Source: Hsuehochloa calcarea (lineage: Eukaryota; Streptophyta; Magnoliopsida; Poales; Poaceae). From it: a DNA stretch of 64,000 nucleotides. The notes under the pieces are model-generated. The model saw only the letters and a list, made by a program, of their open reading frames with translations. It made no database searches and was not told the DNA's origin. Position 1 is the stretch's first letter; every line of letters starts with the position of its first letter. Where the stretch lies: positions 19,010,177 to 19,074,176 of the forward strand of contig CM070596.1 of NCBI GenBank assembly GCA_036346395.1, in the 5' to 3' direction. The position numbers and the translations under genes are program-made. Positions 34,392 to 44,548 of this stretch are shown here, piece after piece.

Positions 34392-35427
34392 AAGGGCATC
34401 CTTCTATGTTACACTTCACGTCGTAGCATCTTGGGTTAGACTCCACTACTATGAATGTACGTCGCAGCGACAAGACCCATAATTTAGGCACTGTTTGGTA
34501 CAGCTCCAGATTCTCATTTTCCATATTATGCTCCTGATTCTCTGAGAATCTGGAGCTGTCTGTTGAAACCGTTTGGCTGGTAGGTTGGCTCTAAAAACCA
34601 TATGAGGGAGGATTAGAGGCAAATAGACCATGTCACCCCTGGGTGTAATACTTCAATTGTATTTGTGTAACTCAGTGGTATTTGCAGGTAAAAACCTTCA
34701 ACTTCAAAGGGTATTTTCGTTTCTGAAGGTTGGATTCTCACGAGAATCTACTAGAAGGCTGCTTCTCGTTGCTAGTTCATTTTCGAGACAGCTCCTCGCG
34801 AGATGCAAAATCTAGTGGTTTTGAGAATCAAGGTGTTTGCTACGGCTCCACGAGAATCGATTGAGAAGCTGGGAGTGGAAGTTGTACCAAACATGGCCTT
34901 AATAGCCTCGTGCACGTCCTCCTTGCTTTTGTACATGGCTCCTTCCCTGACCTCGTTCTGGTCGTACTCCCACGATACATGGGAGCCTTTGTCCATAACG
35001 AAATTATCAAATTGGTATGTGTTTCACTTGGATGGAACCATCTGTTGTTCCACTGCATCCTCCTCATCGGATCCTTCATCTTTTAACAATGTCTGGTAGT
35101 CCTCATCTTCGTTGGCCATCCTTTGAACTAGGGCTTCGATCTCCTCACCTTTCTGCGATGCCACCTGCTTCTTGGACCAGATGAGCTTCTTCTACACAGT
35201 CTTCATCGGCAACTTCAGCAACCCCCCTCCCCCACCCCACGCACACACACACCCACACCTCCATCCATTGTGTGCACTGCACTATGGCTGGAGTCCCCAA
35301 GTTCTCCTTTGACATCACCACCACCTTCCTGTTCAGCCGCAGATGTAGGTATAGTCTTAGCATATCCACCTGTAGTTTCATATAGTCCAATGGTGAACAT
35401 GTCACCTGTAGACGAGCGCTTGGACAT
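34392..35427 (-). pseudogene. MULE (mudrA-like) transposase, N-terminal fragment
   Basis: The minus strand starts at an ATG at 35,427 (MSKRSSTGD). In shifting frames it gives an acidic stretch (DEDCVEEAHLVQEAGG, then EDEDYQTLLKDEGSDEED near 35,080) and then EVREGAMYKSKEDVHEAIK near 34,930. Past the Tourist-like MITE it resumes at 34,486 with SLRRTFIVVESNPRCYDVKC. This order fits the acidic leader and plant MuDR DNA-binding domain (DBD_Tnp_Mut). It stops at 34,391, where the old LTR begins, so the catalytic part must lie beyond the window if it exists. The poly-C and CA-rich stretch at 35,219-35,258 adds to the frame changes. Confidence 0.7.
34487..34898. mobile_element. Tourist-like (PIF/Harbinger) MITE, 412 bp
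   Basis: Termini GGCACTGTTTGGTACAGCTCC and, inverted, GGCCATGTTTGGTACAAC are flanked by TTA on both sides (34,484-34,486 and 34,899-34,901). The interior carries more inverted segments with GAGAATC. It splits the DNA-binding domain of the MULE fragment. Confidence 0.85.
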
Positions 35428-35639
35428 GATTCTTAACCACGTAAAGTGACTCGAGAAACTTATGAGCATGTGTGTCCTACTGATGGTGTGTTCAATATGT
35501 ATTAGGTAGTAGTCGTTGTCTGCATAACAGATTCATGTATGAATAATGGTGCCTCCTAGTTTATAAATTGTAAGATGTTTTCAACTTTTGGCAACTGGAT
35601 TTGTGTGAACGTAACGTGACAAGGAAGAATTGCATGACA

Positions 35640-35985
35640 AAATGAGAATTCAATACTACAATACCCAATCCAAAAAGAAAATACACTGTGATGCTACCTT
35701 TTCAGACCGAAATAACTACACTCTGTCATGCCACTTTTTTAGACCGAAAAGGTCGCACCCTGTCACGCCACACACTGCCACCTTTGCATACCAAAGAGAT
35801 AACACATTGTGACACTAGCTTTTCAGGCCAAAATAACTGCACTCTGCCACGCAACCTTTTCAGACCGAAAAGACCGCACCTTGTCACGCCGCACACTACC
35901 AACTTTGTAGACCGAAAAGACAACACACTGCGACGCTAGCTTTTGAGACCAAAATGACCACACTCATCACGCACCTTTTCAGACC
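35640..35985. repeat. Tandem repeat between divergent MULE and plus-strand gene
   Basis: The block holds about eight units of 40-45 bp built on CTTTTCAGACCGAAAAG followed by ACCGCACTCTGTCACGCCAC. They also show a longer period near 129 bp, with CACTGTGATGCTA-type joints near 35,685, 35,814 and 35,928. CTTTT..AAAAG gives each unit a short dyad. From 35,428 to 35,640 nothing else is recognised. Confidence 0.7.
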
Positions 35986-36032
35986 GATGTCTTGTCTCTT
36001 CTCCCTCCACCCTCAGCACTACACCCTATCCA

Positions 36033-36041
36033 CTTATAAAA
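36033..36041 (+). promoter_or_regulatory. TATA box of the plus-strand gene at 36,120
   Basis: CTTATAAAAAG lies 80-87 bases upstream of the ATG at 36,120, a normal plant promoter-to-start distance. Confidence 0.5.
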
Positions 36042-36119
36042 AGAGGGAGAAGAGAGCTGGAGGAGAACCAGACATCACCACACCTAACACTTTACTCCAA
36101 CTTGGTTCACACAATAGAG

Positions 36120-36748
36120 ATGAAGAAGATGTCGGATTCGCCATTGAACTTCTACGCGAAAATATTGCGAAAGCATAGTTAGCTTACCGAGAGGGCTAAA
36201 ACCTACCCGGACTGTTCTATGAAGGATACGCTGGTACCACTAGAGTTCCCACGACTGCAATGTGTGTGCGAAGAATCGGCAAAGATCCTTCAGTCCATAG
36301 ACCCAGCGACCACCTCCTGGGCATACGACATGTACGGAAACATCCTCGTAAGAAAATCTTACACACACATATATTTTTCACATCTTACGTTGCATTCCAT
36401 ATATCCCCTAACTTCATCCGCGTATATTGGCAGTCGGAGATGCGATGCAACTTCTTCCAATAGTTCGACGACCTGGACATATACGATAGGGCGTTCATCG
36501 AGCAGAAGTACATGTTCAACTATGCAAGACAAGCCAAGACCTTTGAACACTGGAAACCTTACGTACCCAACCCTATTGAAAAGACACCGGAGGAACCCAG
36601 GTAAGCTGGGTGGTGGTGGTGGACCCGTGAACAGTAAGTTGAGTACAACCGGGTTGAGCGCGCGGTGGACAAGGGGAAGGCTCATTCTAGTGAGACCGAT
36701 AGCCGTCCTAATGCTCCCCATCGCCTGGGCACACTCCATTTCGAAGAG
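36120..36748 (+). pseudogene. Decayed grass-type hypothetical gene with Cys-rich motif
   Basis: Exon 1 (36,120-36,347) opens with ATG (MKKMSDSPLNFYAKILRKHS). It has one in-frame TAG at 36,180, then reads LTERAKTYPDCSMK and LEFPRLQCVCEESAKILQS, and ends at donor GTAAGA. Exon 2 (36,434-36,600, after TTGGCAG) reads EMRCNFFQ, a TAG where a Trp codon is likely, then FDDLDIYDRAFIEQKYMFNY, and ends at GTAAGC. A third exon-like piece ends EE at 36,748 before GTAAGT. CVC..CNFFQ(W) recalls the spacing of GRF-type zinc fingers. Similar proteins are common as hypothetical genes in grass genomes, often next to transposons; that is from memory, not a search. Both stops fit G-to-A or C-to-T change. Confidence 0.55.
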
Positions 36749-37400
36749 GTAAGTTAGGTTTAATTTGCATCCTGATTGTTGATTTGGCGCTACGTTGTGC
36801 AATCATAACATCATTCAATCGTCCAGCCCGCGGGTGACTTCGAGACTGGCCGCCATCGTGGGCAGTTTTGAGACAAATGGGGACCGATGGGCCCCCCCAA
36901 GACTAATTAGCTTCGTTCCAATCAAGCTTTTTCCTAATCCAAAAAAGTGCATGTGTATCGTAGGTATTTTCTAGTTTGTTGATTCATGCATGCTATCATT
37001 TCTAATGCACGTAACTAAACCCTGCGGACCATGTAATTCACAATTAAATTATGAAGCTTTTCAAATTTTAATATCTTTTCTCAAATAATTAGCCTATTTC
37101 AAATTTTAATCTCTTTTCCCAAAGGAACCGGTTCTGCAAACAATACAATCAGGACAACAACACGCGTGGAAACCCTAAACCCAAATATTCACCTTGAAGG
37201 GGGCTTTTTGTGTTATTACCCCGCCGAACTCGCATTCCAAATTGCGTCATTTATCTCACATTCTCTACTTCAAATTTTATTATCTTTTCCAATTTCACAT
37301 TCCGAACTGCGCAGACACTTAAAGATATTACCAAAAAAACTTACTAAAATCCACTACATTTTTAAGCTAAATTGTCTACATATAAGTTTAAAAAATTACA
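36749..37400. other. Unassigned AT-rich stretch
   Basis: I see no gene here. The frame at 37,166-37,579 has no recognisable domain and runs into the dyad repeat, so I do not call it. Confidence 0.5.
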
Positions 37401-37590
37401 CGCTCATATCGCCAATTGAACTAGCGACATGCTCATATCGCCATTTGGAATGGCGACAGGAGTCTACCACCAGTTCAATTGGCGTAAGGACCCTCTCAAC
37501 ACTGTTTATATTCGCGACAGGGCTACTATCGCCAATTGGAATGGTGACAGGCCAATTTCGTTATTTCAAATGGCGATAGTAGCCCATTTT
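37400..37590. repeat. TCGCCA..TGGCGA dyad repeats
   Basis: Five close copies of a palindrome like TCGCCAATTGGAATGGCGA lie near 37,404, 37,434, 37,470, 37,528 and 37,553. Such arrays resemble subterminal repeats of a DNA transposon, but I found no terminal inverted repeat to match. Confidence 0.6.
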
Positions 37591-37654
37591 TGTTAAACTT
37601 TTTAGCTATTTTATTTTTGTAGTTTTTTATTAAATAATATTATTTTAAAAAATC

Positions 37655-38570
37655 CCATAAGGAGTAGGTTCATAGACTTCAACCATTTGCAAAAAGGCAT
37701 TTGCAAAACATAGTCTCATACCGCTAAGAGTAAATGCACGAGCTTCAAATATTTTCAAAACACATTCACAAATAATAGCATCATGCTTAGAAGAGCTAGA
37801 GCAAACGGAATTGACCTGTCAACATATGATGAGATTCAACCTACTGGACTGGTAAAATAATACGAGCACATCCTTAGCCAATGCTAGTTATACATTTGCC
37901 TTACGCGTCCACTTAGAGCTTTCAACTCGATGATGAATATCTCTTCTCCAAATCCAGTTCCTTGTCTTGATGGTCATCCACTTCACTTGATAACCATCAA
38001 TTTATGATGCCATTCAAAGTAGTCATCATCAACTGATATTAAACCTATTTCACTAACTCATGGAGAATATTATTAGTCCAAAACATCTAGTTATCATTAA
38101 TCACGAAAGCACTCTATTAAAACATAATAGAGGGTCTAGATTCTTCAATCTCTCCCCTTTTGGTAATTGATGAAAACTCAATTACAAATCATTGAATTTA
38201 AATCCTCATGAGTATATTTTAACTACAAAAGCTTTGTATACTCTAGGGATGTGTTTCAAAGTAAATATCCTCAATATATGTGAAACGGAACATGGATCAA
38301 CACTAGGGAAACCACAAAATATGGAGTGAACTTCTCATAAATGTGTGTATACATTTATATTAATTGGAAACAATATACATATCCAAGTTGGAATTTTATT
38401 AGAGTTAACCCTATATTTTATATCCGAGGAATGCGGCATGACATAAGAATGACATCGAATACGTACCTCCGAATATTTTCATATTTCGATTCAAATGAGA
38501 CTAACACAATAGAATATCGATAAAAGTATTAGTCTCACTTTCAGATTTATCATTAATCGCCAAAACCAAT
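37655..38570 (-). repeat. Truncated LTR of the 44,549 family, copy (a)
   Basis: The sequence follows 46,037-47,235 with many small changes: ACTTCAACCATTTGCAAAA near 37,680, TTTCAAAGTAAATAT near 38,253, ATCCGAGGAATGC near 38,423 and TTTATCATTAATCGCC near 38,546. Both ends are missing, so it is an old fragment in the same orientation as copy (b). Confidence 0.7.
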
Positions 38571-39350
38571 TTCAGAGAGCTTGAACCTACACCCGTGCCC
38601 ACACCCGCTGAGCCTGCTAGCTGCTTGTCGCTGTCGAGACCGCCCGCTTGTCGATCCCGCATTTGCTTGCCTGCCTACATGGGTCCGCTCATAGCTCACC
38701 ACATGCATGCTAGCTGCTCGTAGCTATTGCACCTTACTTGCTGCTCTCGAGCGAGCCCGCGGCTCTACGCCCGTCATGATTGTGTTCGAAATATCGGTAA
38801 TAGTTTAATTCTAGATTTTATTACGAGGCAAAGATAAGAAAAAACTAGAGCTGCATAAAGCAATGCTAACAGAAGGCAATGCATTGTAGTTTTAATCATA
38901 CACAAATATATGATTATCATTTGGTCGCACAAATAACTTACAGTCAGGCTTGATGAAGAACAGGAAGCAGTGCAGGCTAGATGCAGTGCAGAACGTAGAT
39001 GAAACAACGCAGTGAGTGGTTGCGTAGATGCGCTGCCCAGAAACCTTATTGTCGGGCCGTGCATGTGAACTCTGCAACAATAGTTCAGAGATACCTACTC
39101 ACCCTCCTTCCCAGTGCACACCGAGGAGAAGGGACAGCTTAGTTCAACAGCACAAGTTTCCAGCATAGTTCAAAAGAGAGGAAGCAGAAGAATTAGGAGA
39201 AAGCTCTTTTTCGTGCTTAGGCCTGAACGTCTCCAGAACCTTTAAAAGTCGATACAATTACTCTCTAGTAACTGCCTAATAAAGCACATGTTAAACCATT
39301 GGTAACTACTAATTCCAAATCAATTAATGGTAGTTAAGTAGTGTTTATCA
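38571..39350. other. Unassigned stretch between LTR fragment and repeats
   Basis: A GC-richer part (38,580-38,790) has two loose copies of GCTAGCTGCT. The rest shows no domain, and the minus-strand frame at 38,774-39,064 matches nothing I recognise. Confidence 0.5.
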
Positions 39351-39359
39351 GTTCTTGTT

Positions 39360-39600
39360 TATACACTGGTCTACAGTTTCGACCAGTGTATTTCGACTAC
39401 ACTGATCTATGGATCTAACTAGTATTTTTCAGCCACTATGTTTCGGGTAGATTTCAACCACACTGTTGTATGGATTCGACCAGTTTATTTCAAGCATACT
39501 GGTCTATTGATTTTACAAGTGTTTTTACGACCAAGTCTTCGACCACATTGGTGTATGGCTTCGAGTATATTGGTCTTCTGATCACACTGGTTTGACTAGT
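39360..39600. repeat. Degenerate tandem repeat with ACCAGTGT/ACACTGGT dyads
   Basis: About five units of 45-52 bp share TGGTCTATGGATTCGACCAG and TTTCGACCACACTGGT in changing states. Each unit can pair CCAGTGT with ACACTGG. Confidence 0.6.
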
Positions 39601-39649
39601 CTAAAAGGAGAGAGAAATGCACGATCACAAGTCATGCGATTGTCACGCG

Positions 39650-39684
39650 AATATACACACGCGCGTGCGTACGTGCGTGTGTGT
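39650..39684. other. Alternating purine-pyrimidine tract, possible Z-DNA
   Basis: From about 39,651 to 39,684 the sequence alternates purine and pyrimidine (ATACACACGCGCGTGCGTAC and on), about 34 bases with CG and CA/TG steps. The centre GCGCGTGCGTACGTGCGTG also has partial dyad symmetry. Such tracts can adopt Z-DNA under negative supercoiling. Confidence 0.6.
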
Positions 39685-39842
39685 GACTTTAGTTATAGTT
39701 CTCCTCATGCTATCTCATGCGATATGCCACATCTCTCAAGGGGTGGAAAGGACTCCACCTTATGACTTTAGTTATAGTTCTCCTTAAGCCATCTCATGCG
39801 ATATGCCACATCTCTCAAGGGGTGGAAAGGACTCCACCTTAT
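39685..39842 (+). repeat. Two 79-bp tandem repeats
   Basis: Units at 39,685-39,763 and 39,764-39,842 are nearly identical. Both start GACTTTAGTTATAGTTC and end GGACTCCACCTTAT. Confidence 0.9.
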
Positions 39843-40913
39843 AAATTGCTCTCTCACCACTTAACTATACAGTATATGATTAAATCATACATACTTTAAA
39901 ATTTAAAGAATGAACGAGCATTTACACTTATAAACCCAATTCTAACATATTATTCTCCTGTGCGGCTCGCCCACTCGCTCCGGCCGATTCACCGGCAGCC
40001 TATGTGGACATTGGAGAGAGAGATGCAATGAGTAGCGTAGGAGGATAAAGAGCGAATCAGATGGTTTGAATGTGTCGTATAGATGTTATGTAAATGGTTG
40101 GATCCTATCCCGTTGGGATGGAGTCCGCTGCTATACCGTCCGTGAGACATTTCCTAGTATGTCACACAAGTACTTCGGCATCTATTTCGTTCACTTTCTT
40201 TTGCTGGGCAGCTAAATTTGTGCCAAGCGACGGCGGCAAGCGTGCTAACAAGTGGGCCCACACGATTTCTTTTTATTGAACTGGCATAGGTGAATCCAGT
40301 TCCTAGCACCGCTTTTTCTTCCATTGTACGTAGCCTAAGAGAAGGAAAGACATGAATCGCTTAAACATAGTCAAACCTCAAACGACAAGGCTGGCACGGA
40401 CGATGGTCACGGTGCTTAAACTAAGGCTGAAACCTCCCACAGAAGAACCAGTCCCGGGTCTTAACCGCATTAACATAGCTCAGTTTCTACTTTCTAGCTA
40501 TTTTTTCGTCAAGAGAACTGCTCTCGTCTTGCACAATTAAACCCCTTTGAAATTTTTCAATAAACATGAAGAAAAAAACTTACATGAACGAATGCTTTGG
40601 GCCACAATGAAACCATCATCATGCCAGGGTGACTGACAGCTGACAGGGACACGCAGGCATCCACGTGTTTGCTGTTGCGAAGACAAAATATTCCACGTCA
40701 GACCACATGATAATAATAAGTCAGCACGGCACTAACGAAAACATAATCCAGCAAGCACAACTGGGCACCAAATCATGGAATTCAATCAAACCACCAAACG
40801 CTTTGATACAGATCATCAACAGACAGCCAATCCATCCTAACCTCCCACCCTCACCTAAATGTTAACCTCCCACGCATAGCTAATAACCCTAACAAGGCCC
40901 TAAAGAAACAAGA
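39843..40913. other. Intergenic space downstream of the arabinogalactan-peptide gene
   Basis: No gene is supported. The part next to 40,914 should be the 3' UTR and polyadenylation region of the minus-strand gene. No repeat was recognised. Confidence 0.5.
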
Positions 40914-42820
40914 CTAGAAGAGCTTGTAGGGGGAGTAAGCGTCCAGCGGATGGATCAGGTAGGTGAGCACAAGAGCCACCAGCATCAGGACGTATGCGAT
41001 CCCCTGGTCAATCGATGTGCCTGCGGGAATCAATTAGAGAAAAGAATTGCAGACATTAGTCTTGATAAAATCATAACAGAAGATGAATAAAATCATGTTA
41101 GAGAGAGAGAAGAAAAAAAAAACTGCGTCTGCATGTATCTTTCGTTCTGCACTTTGCTATTTCATTAGTAACATTGCAGACTACAGTCACTAACACATCA
41201 CTACATTGCTGGGTATCAATTCAAGTTTTGAAATTGACCCTTATGACCAAACAACGATTGTGTGCAATCCACAACATGGTAGTTATACATTTAGAGAACT
41301 GTTGAGGGTTTTAAAATGCTTGGAATTGGAACTAAAAGTGTCCTGTGTGTCCTACTGATATCAAACATGTCTAGTTCCTAATATTCTTTTTTCCAGTTTC
41401 ATTATCATGACCGATAATACACGGAAGTTTTGCATTCTAAACCACATAACATGTCAAGAGGCGAGACTGCACAGAGAGAAGTCATTTGATACTAGTTAGT
41501 CGTTACATATGGCACATCCTTCTAATCAATAGTTACACATGGCACATCCTTCTAAAATTTGCATTCATTTTCAGGCAAATAGAAGTTCTAACATCTGTCA
41601 GACATGTATGTAAAGGGACAGCTACCGCCTACCAATATACACTGAAAGCTACTCCAGGAACCACTAACAGTAAACAATGATAAGGAAATACAAGCTGATT
41701 CAACTTGCACAAGAAAAGGTACATCTGTGAATCTATCTAGCATCCCTGACAGATCGAGGGCTGATCATCTGTGTGCGGAAACAAGAAAATAAACTTTTCG
41801 TTCTAACATATACTAAATCAAATCAGAAATCATTAACCTATTCTTTGGGTGATATGGCATTAAATTCGTTTAAGGTACAGTTAACTAATGCAAGAAGATC
41901 ACGATAGCGCTAATCTACATTTCTGCAAATGTCATATCCATTTGCGCTGTTAAGCCAACAACAAGAACAACTCAGACGATTTGCAATTGTGGCGCCGGTT
42001 GCTAATGTTATGCACGGCTTAAGCCGGCAACAATAGCAACTCAGACGAATCATCTTTCGAGATCCGGGGAATGGAGGGGTGGGTCCTCTCCAAAGGATGC
42101 ATAAAACTCTACAGATATTGCCTAATGGAATATATATTCTAAGGAAATTGCCTTGAAATTACAATTAAGAATGGCGCAAGGGAGATAGATCCGAATCTCC
42201 GCAAGTTTTTTAGAATTTGCAACAGTGTTATGCACGGCTTAAAAGTTAAAACATTGTAATTAAATATGTTATGCAACAACTATAATACTTCTTGACAACT
42301 ACCGTACAGCAAATACTAAAACTAACTAACATATAAAATATAGAAATGAGGGATCTAACGCAAGGCAGTTCGTATTATAAACGCTATTAACGAAAGAATC
42401 CGAAAGAGAAATTGTATTAAGGCGAATAATTCCGCCAGAGGGTGAAAGAAAACTAAAGAAACGAGAAAACATTACAATTTTTCGCTCTTCGCTTCTTCTT
42501 TCTTTTCTCCGCCTCTTAATAACCGGATCGACGAACACTAGAGATTTTGTAAAAATGGGGAACGAACAGAGGACGCGATGAGACGGCAGCCTGACGCGCA
42601 GGGGCCTAGGAGCCAGCCGCACAGATCAAGAGAACTAAGGGGTAAAATCAAGATGCAGACACAATGTGATTGCTGAGGAAGGAAGGGAGGTGGTCTCTCT
42701 CTTACCGTCGCTGGTGGGCGCAGGCGCCGGGGCCTGCGCTGCGGCCGGCATCACGATGCCGACGACGAGGACGGCCACCGCCACCGCCACCACCCCGAGC
42801 GGAGCCCTGGCCGCCGCCAT
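40914..42820 (-). CDS. Arabinogalactan peptide (AGP16/AGP20-type), two exons
   Basis: Exon 1 is 42,820-42,706 and exon 2 is 41,020-40,914, joined across a 1,685-base intron (donor GTAAGAG, acceptor CCCGCAG). The join is in frame and gives 73 residues. Residues 1-28 or so form a signal peptide (MAAARAPLGVVAVAVAVLVV is its core). The mature part begins near QAPAPAPTSDGTSIDQG; the Ala-Pro repeats are sites for proline hydroxylation and arabinogalactan glycosylation. A hydrophobic C-terminus (IAYVLMLVALVLTYLIHPLD) ends YSPYKLF and acts as the GPI-anchor signal. The family gives small, GPI-anchored cell-surface peptidoglycans. Length, TSIDQGIAY and the C-terminal tail fit the AGP16/20/22/41 group of Arabidopsis, so the call is firm, but which member is orthologous is open. 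No stops or frameshifts. Confidence 0.93.
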
Positions 42821-42984
42821 GCCTCCCAATCCCTCTCTCTTCTCCCCCTCGGCGTCGGCGTCAGCGTCGGCGTCGGAAGAGAAAGGAACGGCACGGTCAC
42901 CACCCACCGACCACGCACGCGGCCCCGACTCTGAGCGCTCCGGCCCTCCCCCTGAAGCATAGGGTTCCGCGACGCGGGTGCAGC

Positions 42985-42991
42985 CTTTATA
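42985..42991 (-). promoter_or_regulatory. TATA box of the arabinogalactan-peptide gene
   Basis: TATAAAG on the minus strand lies 165 bases upstream of the ATG. It implies a 5' UTR of roughly 135 bases that includes a GGCGTC-type hexamer repeat at about 42,849-42,876. No ATG in frame with the CDS was found in that UTR; the longer frame to 42,907 opens with GTG. Confidence 0.6.
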
Positions 42992-43890
42992 ATTACATCA
43001 CGGCACGAGCTCGCGCACCGAATGACATGTGGGGTCAACAACAACCTCCGAGTCGTCGGGCGCCACCCGCAGCGGCGGTACGGGAGATTTTTCTGTTTTT
43101 AATGCGTGGTTCATTCGGGTGCGCCGCGCGCGACCGGGCGGGGGTTCTGTGAAGCTGTGGTGTGGGTCCGAGCTGATCAGGGCCCACTAGCATTGAGGTG
43201 CCGAGCAAGGCACGTGGCTCTCTCGTGGTGCGCTTGGCCTTCGCGTTGGAGGGGAGTAGGGGGTAGTGCGGGGCATGTGAAGAGGCCAGGCTGGGCACCG
43301 TTTCGTTTTTTCACTAAACATCGTACGCGTACTCACACTGACCATCTAGGGTTCCTGAGGGCAGGCCCACATATCAGTATAAGTATATGCCATCCCTCCC
43401 CTGCTTGTGCAAGTGGCTGTTGAGGGTTTTTTTTTCCCCTTATTTGGTACGGTTTAATATTGTGTTTTTCCCCTTATTTGGCACTGGGTTAGCGTGGTAA
43501 TAGTAAATCAAAAATTAAAGCCAAATATATACCGCAGACTCCTCGAGAGGCGACACGTATCCTCATCCGAGCTTCAGGCGACCGGACGTGCCATGTCCGC
43601 GCGCTGGAAGGCTATAGCCCCCTATGAACAATGTTTTTATTACTATTTGAAACACTATTTCATACTATTTGTAACACTATTTCTCCATTAAAAAAATTCA
43701 TCGGATAGCACTTTTTTTGTTTTTTTTCTTCTTGTTTTTTTTTACCTCGCACTCGCAGCTTCAAACTTGTGTATTAACCATCGCCGTCGCCACCCCTCGC
43801 TACCCCAGTGGCTCGGTGAGTCGATGGACGATGATGGCCTAGTACCCTTGCTTCTGGGGTTAGATTACCGCCTACTTGCTCACATCAGCG
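42992..43890. other. Upstream region of the arabinogalactan-peptide gene
   Basis: The stretch is GC-rich to about 43,300, then AT-rich with T-runs near 43,426 and 43,710. The phrase CCCCTTATTTGG occurs twice (43,436 and 43,469). I see no gene or transposon border. Confidence 0.5.
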
Positions 43891-44548
43891 TCGTAGTCTC
43901 TCCCTCGTACATTCGCACAGGAGTCGAAGGCTATGGTTACGTTATTATATGATCGCATGCTAAGTATTTCTCTCAATTGCTTCAAGAACAAGTTTATCTA
44001 ACATGTGGTACAGTACAATATTAAATAATGTCATCCACGTTAACTGACAAATTGACAAAAAAATGTCATCTCTGGAAGTGTCTACATGATATGCTCATAG
44101 AATAGGTGGTACATGTGATAATACATGGAAAGTCAGTTATACAAGGAAAGCTATGAATGCATGTGCCCTGTTTGGCGGCAACGACTTCCCCAACAACAAC
44201 ACAGGGCGCATGCAATTATACATGTGATAATACATGAGAAGTCAGCTCATAGAATAGGTGGCACATGTGCTAATACATACATAGGACATATTATTGCATG
44301 CATCCTGTTTGGCGGTTACGCTTTACATGAGAATGTGAATATGTTGATCCAGAAGCACAATTAATGCAATGTGACTCCATCATGTGGTAACGGTGGATAA
44401 TCTGAATAATTCAACGCAAGGAATACTTAAAGTACACTTAATCTGAGAGTGGCACAACCACACAACACAACAAGTTAAATCGATAAGTTAGTAGGCTTAA
44501 TAATGGCGCCACAGAATTACAAGCGAAATTTACAACACGCATACAATT

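Noticed and set aside
38774..39064. Minus-strand frame of 96 codons with hydrophobic parts
   Set aside because: No recognised domain, weak start context and no splice or promoter support; left as unassigned.
42821..42907. N-terminal extension of the arabinogalactan peptide to 42,907
   Set aside because: The frame is open but the first codon is GTG, not ATG, and the extension would bury the signal peptide.
42670..43152. Plus-strand frame of 160 codons over the arabinogalactan-peptide exon 1
   Set aside because: It is antisense to a well-supported exon and its promoter. Its Pro/Arg-rich product is what GC-rich sequence gives by chance.
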